56,949 bases of DNA from NCBI GenBank assembly GCA_963643505.1, contig CAVIKF010000010.1, positions 1-56,949 on the forward strand, in the 5' to 3' direction. A program made the translations under genes and the position numbers. A model generated the notes under the pieces. The model searched no databases, was not told the origin of the DNA, and worked only from the letters and a program-made list of their open reading frames with translations. This document shows positions 52,668 to 56,949 of the stretch, piece after piece. Source of the stretch: CAVEFW01 sp963643505. GTDB lineage: Bacteria; Actinomycetota; Coriobacteriia; Coriobacteriales; Eggerthellaceae. Numbering within the stretch: the first letter of the stretch is position 1; the number at the start of each line of letters is the position of its first letter.

Positions 52668-52917
52668 GGTCTTCCGTCTCCTTTTCGTGTCTAAACTGCA
52701 ACGCGCCTTGTCAACCTCAATGATACGGCATGGGGCGCGTGACGGGCAAGGAACGGTGCGGTACGGAAGGTATTATCCGCGATAGGTGTTACATACTTAT
52801 TACGGCATTCGTTACGGGCATTTTGTTTTTGCACATGCGGCAGGCGGTCTGCGCGGATGAGGCCGCTCCCGTCGGGCGTGCGCCGCGGCAGGTTATGCGC
52901 GGCAGGTGTCAGGAGGG
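52668..52917. other. Spacer between lysR 3' end and aminotransferase gene
   Basis: 250 bp without a credible gene. It holds the aminotransferase ribosome site and presumed promoter, and at its right side the duplicated lysR 3' end. Confidence 0.6.
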
Positions 52918-52957
52918 CTATGGGCGTGCCGCGGTTTCGGGCGTGCGCCGCGGCAGG
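52871..52957. repeat. 65-bp duplication of the lysR 3' end
   Basis: tcgggcgtgcgccgcggcag occurs at 52871 and 52936. The second copy codes the last LysR residues (PRRTPETAARP); the first lies beyond the stop. Shorter gcggcaggt words lie between. Confidence 0.85.
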
Positions 52958-53808
52958 TATTCGATGAAGCGCCTGAGGGCTAGGCTGGAGTGGTCCTTGC
53001 CGCGAAATGCGAGGGCGATATCGCGGTAGACCGGCTCGTCAAGACTGAGGGCGACGATGTTGTAGGGACATCGACGCATGATCATCTCAGTGAGAATGCT
53101 GATGCCGAGCCCTTTTTCGATCATCGCCATGATTGCGTAGTCGTCCCAGGTGGTGAAGTTGATACGTGGCCTGATGCCTCGCCTTTTGAAGATTGCCTCG
53201 ACCTCGGCACCCGCGCCTTTCTCCAAGATCATGAAGGGCTCTTTGTCTAAGGCTTCCAAGGGAAAGGTCTCGCCCTTTGCCAAGGGGTGGTCGACAGGCA
53301 GTGCGACCATCATCTGGTCGCGTTCAAGGAATACGGTCTCCAAAGAGGGATCCACAGGGAGGGGGATAAATCCGCAGTCGACGGTGCCGTCCAAGATCCA
53401 CTGCTCGATCTCGGTGTAGTCGCCGAGCATAACCTCATAGGCGATGTTGGGATAGTCGGCTTGGAAGTCCTTGATGATGTTGGGGAGCCATTGGCTTGCT
53501 CCACTGGAGAAGGTCGCGATGCGGATGAGGCCTGATTGGAGACCGTTGATCTCGTCAACTTGGATTTGGAGTCTCTCAAATTCCTCGCATAGATTCTTGG
53601 CGTAAGGGAGGACACGGGCTCCGTCTCTGGTGAGGGTGACGCCGCCCTTGTGCCGTTCGAGGAGGATAATCGCCCACTCGGCTTCGAGATCCGCCACCAT
53701 GCGACTGATGCCGCTTTGTGAGTAGTGGAGCGCTTCGGCGGCTTTCGTGAACGATCCGAGCTGGACGGTCTTGACGAATGCCTGATATTTTTGGAGATTC
53801 ATTTCCAT
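52918..53808 (-). CDS. LysR family transcriptional regulator
   Basis: 296 residues. N-terminal winged helix (LQKYQAFVKTVQLGSFTKAA, HYSQSGISRMVADLE) and a type 2 periplasmic-like effector domain (LPNIIKDFQADYPNI, GTVDCGFIPLP). It is divergent from the putP-like gene, with 125 bp between, and probably regulates it. The start at 53808 or 53802 cannot be separated; both are weakly supported by ribosome sites. Confidence 0.93.
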   Translation of the reverse strand: MEMNLQKYQAFVKTVQLGSFTKAAEALHYSQSGISRMVADLEAEWAIILLERHKGGVTLTRDGARVLPYAKNLCEEFERLQIQVDEINGLQSGLIRIATFSSGASQWLPNIIKDFQADYPNIAYEVMLGDYTEIEQWILDGTVDCGFIPLPVDPSLETVFLERDQMMVALPVDHPLAKGETFPLEALDKEPFMILEKGAGAEVEAIFKRRGIRPRINFTTWDDYAIMAMIEKGLGISILTEMIMRRCPYNIVALSLDEPVYRDIALAFRGKDHSSLALRRFIEYLPRRTPETAARP

Positions 53809-53933
53809 ATATTACAAATCCTTCTGATAACGATGCAATTTATTCGCTTTTGTAATGATAGAACATATGGTTGAATAATTTCTCGTTGAAATTGGTAATG
53901 CCTATCAGGGTTATTTCACAAGGAGAGAGATAT
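53809..53933. promoter_or_regulatory. lysR-putP divergent regulatory region
   Basis: attacaaa (53811-53818) and tttgtaat (53849-53856) form an 8-bp inverted repeat 30 bases apart, and the region is AT-rich compared with its surroundings. Such paired sites are usual for LysR regulators. The putP ribosome site aaggagagaga follows. Confidence 0.6.
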
Positions 53934-55418
53934 ATGGAACGTTCGACTGTGGAGCTGATCGTCTTCATTGTGTACCTCGTGTGCATGTTGGGCATCGGCG
54001 TCTTCTTCTTTGTCAAGAGCAAGACCGGCGGCGAGAAGGAGTACTTCCTCGGTGGCCGCGAGATGGGTCCGTTCGTCACGGCTTTGTCTGCCGGCACCGC
54101 CGACATGAGCGCTTGGGTCTTGATGGGCTTGCCCACCTCCATCTACGCCCTCGGCATGGGCCAGATCTGGATTCCGATCGGCTTGGCGCTTGGGTATTCT
54201 GTGAGTTGGCTGTTTGAGGCGCCACGTCTGCGCAAGTTCTCTATTGTCGCGAATGACGCCATCACCATCCCCCAGTATCTGACCAACCGCTTCAAGAGCG
54301 CCTCGAAAAGCCTGCAGGTGGTGTGCGCGGTTATCTTCCTCGTCGCCTACACTATTTATGCGGCGTCCTCCATCAAGGCGTGCGGCACGCTGTTTAACAC
54401 GGTTACCGGCATCGACGCCAACATTGCCATGTATGTCGCGGCGCTCATCACCATCGGCTACGTCTTCTTGGGTGGCTTCAAGGCCTCTTGTTGGACTGAC
54501 TTCTTCCAGGGCCTGTTGATGCTTGCCGCTATGATGCTCGCTCCGACCTTCGCTTTGTTTATGGTCGACTCCATAGGCGTTGGTGCCGCTTATCCGGAGG
54601 GTTACTTTACCGTCTTGACTTCTTGGCAAGACATCGTCAGCGGTCTGGCTTGGGGCTTGGGCTACTTCGGCATGCCCCACATCATCGTCCGTTTCATGTC
54701 CCTGCGCTCCCAAAAGGATATGCGCAAGTCTGCTTGCATCGGCATCGGTTGGACCGTCCTCATCCTGATTTTCGCCGCCCTTATCGGCATCATTGGTCGT
54801 CAGTTCTTGGGTGGCGGCGACTTCGGCGGCTACACGGGCGCTGAGATCGAGGCCAACTCCCTCGTCTTCGTCCTGATGGTTCGCGCCATCTTCCCGGCTG
54901 CCATCTCCGGCATCCTTTTGGCCGCTATCTTGGCAGCCTCCATGTCCACTGCCTCGGCTCAGATGCTCTCTGCGGCATCCTCTCTCGCGGCTGACGTTTA
55001 CAAGCCTCTTGTCCGCAAGGGCCAGGCGACCGATCGCGAGATGTTCTGGATGAGCCGGTGTGCGGTTTTGGTTATCTCCGTCGTCGCTGTTGCCGTTGCC
55101 GCTTATCCCGGTTCCGGCACCATCATGAGCCTCGTGTCCAACGCGTGGGCAATCTTTGGTGCGGCGTTTGGGCCGGCCATCGTTTTGAGCTTGTTCTGGA
55201 AGCGCTTCAACTTCTCCGGCGCCATCGTCGGCATCATCGTCGGCGGCGTGGTCGATATCCTTTGGCTTGCGTTCCTGACGACTCCGACCGGTGTGTATGA
55301 GCTGCTTCCCAGCTTCTTCATCGGCCTTGCTGCAGCTGTTATCGCGACGCTTGCAACGGAGGCCCCGTCTAAGGAAGTCGAGCAGCTTTTCGACGAAGCC
55401 ATGGCATACGAGGACTAG
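53934..55418 (+). CDS. putP: Sodium:solute symporter, PutP-like
   Basis: 494 residues, thirteen membrane spans. FLGGREMGPFVTALSAGTADMSAWVLMGLP, read in parts, is the PutP substrate/sodium segment of spans 1-2; GYVFLGGFKASCWTDFFQG near span 6 is the SSS-family signature. Probably imports proline with sodium; other SSS substrates are not excluded. ATG 53934 follows AAGGAGAGAGA; an in-frame extension upstream lacks a ribosome site. Confidence 0.88.
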   Translation: MERSTVELIVFIVYLVCMLGIGVFFFVKSKTGGEKEYFLGGREMGPFVTALSAGTADMSAWVLMGLPTSIYALGMGQIWIPIGLALGYSVSWLFEAPRLRKFSIVANDAITIPQYLTNRFKSASKSLQVVCAVIFLVAYTIYAASSIKACGTLFNTVTGIDANIAMYVAALITIGYVFLGGFKASCWTDFFQGLLMLAAMMLAPTFALFMVDSIGVGAAYPEGYFTVLTSWQDIVSGLAWGLGYFGMPHIIVRFMSLRSQKDMRKSACIGIGWTVLILIFAALIGIIGRQFLGGGDFGGYTGAEIEANSLVFVLMVRAIFPAAISGILLAAILAASMSTASAQMLSAASSLAADVYKPLVRKGQATDREMFWMSRCAVLVISVVAVAVAAYPGSGTIMSLVSNAWAIFGAAFGPAIVLSLFWKRFNFSGAIVGIIVGGVVDILWLAFLTTPTGVYELLPSFFIGLAAAVIATLATEAPSKEVEQLFDEAMAYED

Positions 55419-55443
55419 CTCACTTTTGGTCTCTGCTCTCCAT

Positions 55444-55482
55444 CAATGGACCTAGGGGTTGTCCCCTGGGTCCATTGTTTTT
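55444..55482 (+). terminator. putP terminator
   Basis: caatggacctagggg, ttgt, cccctgggtccattg, then TTTTTG: about a 15-bp stem with one mismatch. Confidence 0.92.
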
Positions 55483-55570
55483 GTGCAGTATAGGTGGGAA
55501 ACGAGAGCGTAGTCGGTTTGGGAGGGGCGTCGGGTTGGCCGGGGCGCGGTCGTGGCTATACGAAGGGCAA

Positions 55571-55598
55571 AGAAAAGGCCCCTTGACGGGGCCTCTCG
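55571..55598 (-). terminator. Terminator of the NlpC/P60 gene
   Basis: On the minus strand aggcccc, gtca, aggggcct, then TTTTCTTT. It is convergent with the putP terminator; the sequence between the two (55483-55570) shows nothing recognisable. Confidence 0.8.
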
Positions 55599-55622
55599 AT
55601 TAGCATCAACGATGCCTGGTTA

Positions 55623-56693
55623 TTACCAACGGTGGATTGTCATGCCGGACTGGACAGGTCCGATGATGACGCCTACGCCGTAAGTGGCGCAGTGGATCAT
55701 CTGTCCTCCGCCGATGTAGATACCGCAGTGGCCTTCGTTTACGGCGATGTCGCCCGGTTGCGGGTCGCTTACCTGAGGCCATCCCAGGAAGGTGTAGGTC
55801 GTTCCGAGGCGGGAATAGGCTCCAGTCAGGCAATAGCTGACGAAACCGGAACAGTCGAACGCACCCGGGCTGCAAGCACCCCAGACATATTCGGCATTGC
55901 CGACATAGCTGTACGCACGGTCGACGATGGCGTTGCCGGTGACCGCGTTGTATTCGGGCTCGCTGTAGGAAGAGCCACCGTCGTAGTAGTTATCGGTAGC
56001 TTCCTGCGAGGACGCATCGATAACAGCCTGGGCTGCCTCCGCCTCTGCGGCGGCCTGCGCGGCGCGCTCCTGTTCGAGGAGCTCGGCAGCCTCAGCGCTC
56101 AGGTTGTTGTAGACCTCGGCCATTTGATTGACGGTCGCCTCGGCGTTGGCGCGAATCTCGTTGGCCTCCGCTTCGGCTTTCTCGGCTGTGCGAGCTTGCT
56201 CTTCGAGGACGACCTTTTGGGCTTCGACCTCAGAGCGAAGGTCTTTGGATTCTTGGGTCATGGCTGCGTCGTTCTTGTTGAGCATGTCAAGCATGTCCCA
56301 ATTGGATGCGAACTCCTCAAAACTCGTGGAGCCGAGCAGCACGTCAAGGATGGTGGAAGCGCCGGAGCGATACATGGCGCGAGCACGAGAGCCGAGCTTG
56401 GTTTGGAGCTCGTCGATGCGGGCAGACGCCTCGTCGATGCGGGATTGGGCGTTTGCGACCTGGGCTTGCGCCTCTTCGCGAGCTTGGACGGCCGCGTAAT
56501 AGGTGTTTTCGGCGGTTTCGAGCTCGGTTTGCATCTCGTTGAGCTGGGCTAATGCTGCTTGAGCCTCGGCCTGCTTGTCGTCAGACGGGGCTGCAAAGGA
56601 AGTGGCAGGCGTCATGGCGACGGAAAGCGCGAGGGCGACAGCAAACGTGCCGATCGTGCTCAGGGGTCGTACAGAGACGGTGCTGTGTTTCAT
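55623..56693 (-). CDS. Secreted coiled-coil NlpC/P60 peptidoglycan endopeptidase
   Basis: 356 residues. Signal peptide at 1-34 (ending TSFA), a long Ala/Glu-rich coiled coil (about 40-235) like those of RipC/PcsB-type hydrolases, then an NlpC/P60 domain (about 255-356). The catalytic triad is Cys281 (DCSGF), His322 (GHCGIYIG) and His334 (MIHC). It probably cuts cell-wall stem peptides under control of the coiled coil. ATG 56693 is chosen because the signal peptide starts there and GGAGG lies 9 bases upstream; the open frame extends further without a ribosome site. Confidence 0.92.
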   Translation of the reverse strand: MKHSTVSVRPLSTIGTFAVALALSVAMTPATSFAAPSDDKQAEAQAALAQLNEMQTELETAENTYYAAVQAREEAQAQVANAQSRIDEASARIDELQTKLGSRARAMYRSGASTILDVLLGSTSFEEFASNWDMLDMLNKNDAAMTQESKDLRSEVEAQKVVLEEQARTAEKAEAEANEIRANAEATVNQMAEVYNNLSAEAAELLEQERAAQAAAEAEAAQAVIDASSQEATDNYYDGGSSYSEPEYNAVTGNAIVDRAYSYVGNAEYVWGACSPGAFDCSGFVSYCLTGAYSRLGTTYTFLGWPQVSDPQPGDIAVNEGHCGIYIGGGQMIHCATYGVGVIIGPVQSGMTIHRW

Positions 56694-56829
56694 GGGTGTA
56701 GTCCTCCAATACGTATCTTCGATCGCTCGAATCGCGTTTGATGGTACAACGAGTTGCGGAAGGGCTCTCGAGTAAGCATACAATGTCCACAAAGCTTGGA
56801 AGTTCTCCAACCTTTCCTCACATTTCCCT

Positions 56830-56862
56830 ACATATATATATGTGTGTGTGCGTGCGCGTGCA
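56830..56862. repeat. Alternating purine-pyrimidine tract
   Basis: Thirty-three bases alternate strictly between purine and pyrimidine, passing from TA to TG to CG steps (atatatat, tgtgtgtg, cgtgcgcg). Tracts like this can adopt Z-DNA under negative supercoiling and are slippage-prone. Confidence 0.9.
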
Positions 56863-56866
56863 AGCC

Positions 56867-56949
56867 GAGCGCCCCCGAGCATGTCGGGCGAGCGTTCCCG
56901 AGCGTGCAAGGCGAGCGTCCCCGAGCATGTCGGGCGATAGTCTCCGAGC
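56867..56949. repeat. 23-bp tandem repeat running off the window
   Basis: gagcgcccccgagcatgtcg with ggc forms the unit; copies start at 56867, 56890, 56913 and 56936, an exact 23-bp period. Units 1 and 3 share catgtcggg, unit 2 has cgtgcaagg. The right end is cut by the window. Confidence 0.92.

Overview
The window most likely comes from a high-GC Gram-positive bacterium of the Actinomycetota, probably class Coriobacteriia (a gut or oral anaerobe). This is inference from the gene set: a zinc-type S14, an LCP protein with a long basic cytoplasmic tail, twin-arginine lipoprotein leaders, a class Ic aminotransferase, a fused permease/ATPase importer and frequent GTG/TTG starts. No 16S rRNA or tRNA gene was seen, so the assignment rests on protein families alone. 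A 23-base N gap lies inside a tandem repeat at 27708-27730.

Layout. 1-7.6 kb: the end of an AAA_14/DUF4143 ATPase, a small membrane-protein ORF, a decayed second DUF4143 fragment, then a leftward operon of an ICMT-like membrane methyltransferase, a GH3-family acyl-acid ligase and a GGDEF/HD-GYP signalling protein, preceded by a degV gene. 8.1-12.0 kb: a SsuABC/TauABC-type ABC importer followed by a Cys-rich DUF5714 protein. 12.2-20.4 kb: CPBP protease, rpsB-tsf, murA-LCP, a NifU-like scaffold, a small Cys-rich protein, lgt and rpmE. 21.0-37.9 kb: the ribosomal protein superoperon (rpsL-rpsG-fusA-rpsJ-rplC-rplD-rplW, then a trigger-factor-like gene, rplB through rplE, rpsN through secY, adk). 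It is unusual in lacking tuf after fusA, in carrying tig between rplW and rplB, in having intrinsic terminators after rplW and rplE, and in lacking map/infA after adk. 38.0-40.2 kb: a large polytopic GT-C-like membrane protein.

40.2-51.2 kb looks like one metabolic module: nagB-nagA rightward, facing a leftward run of a peptide-type ABC importer (binding protein, permease, fused permease-ATPase, ATPase), nanA, nanK and nanE. The importer architecture matches the SatABCD/SiaEFGI class of sialic acid transporters. Together the genes would take N-acetylneuraminate from outside the cell to fructose-6-phosphate. 51.4-56.7 kb: a class Ic aspartate aminotransferase, a LysR regulator divergent from a PutP-like sodium symporter, and a secreted coiled-coil NlpC/P60 peptidase.

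The most striking feature not explained by genes is recurrent tandem duplication at gene 3' ends: units of 94, 45, 72, 54 and 65 bp at or just past stop codons, several including the stop codon itself (cpbp, tig, the GGDEF-HD gene), and more degenerate copies after lgt, the DUF5714 gene, tsf and rpmE.
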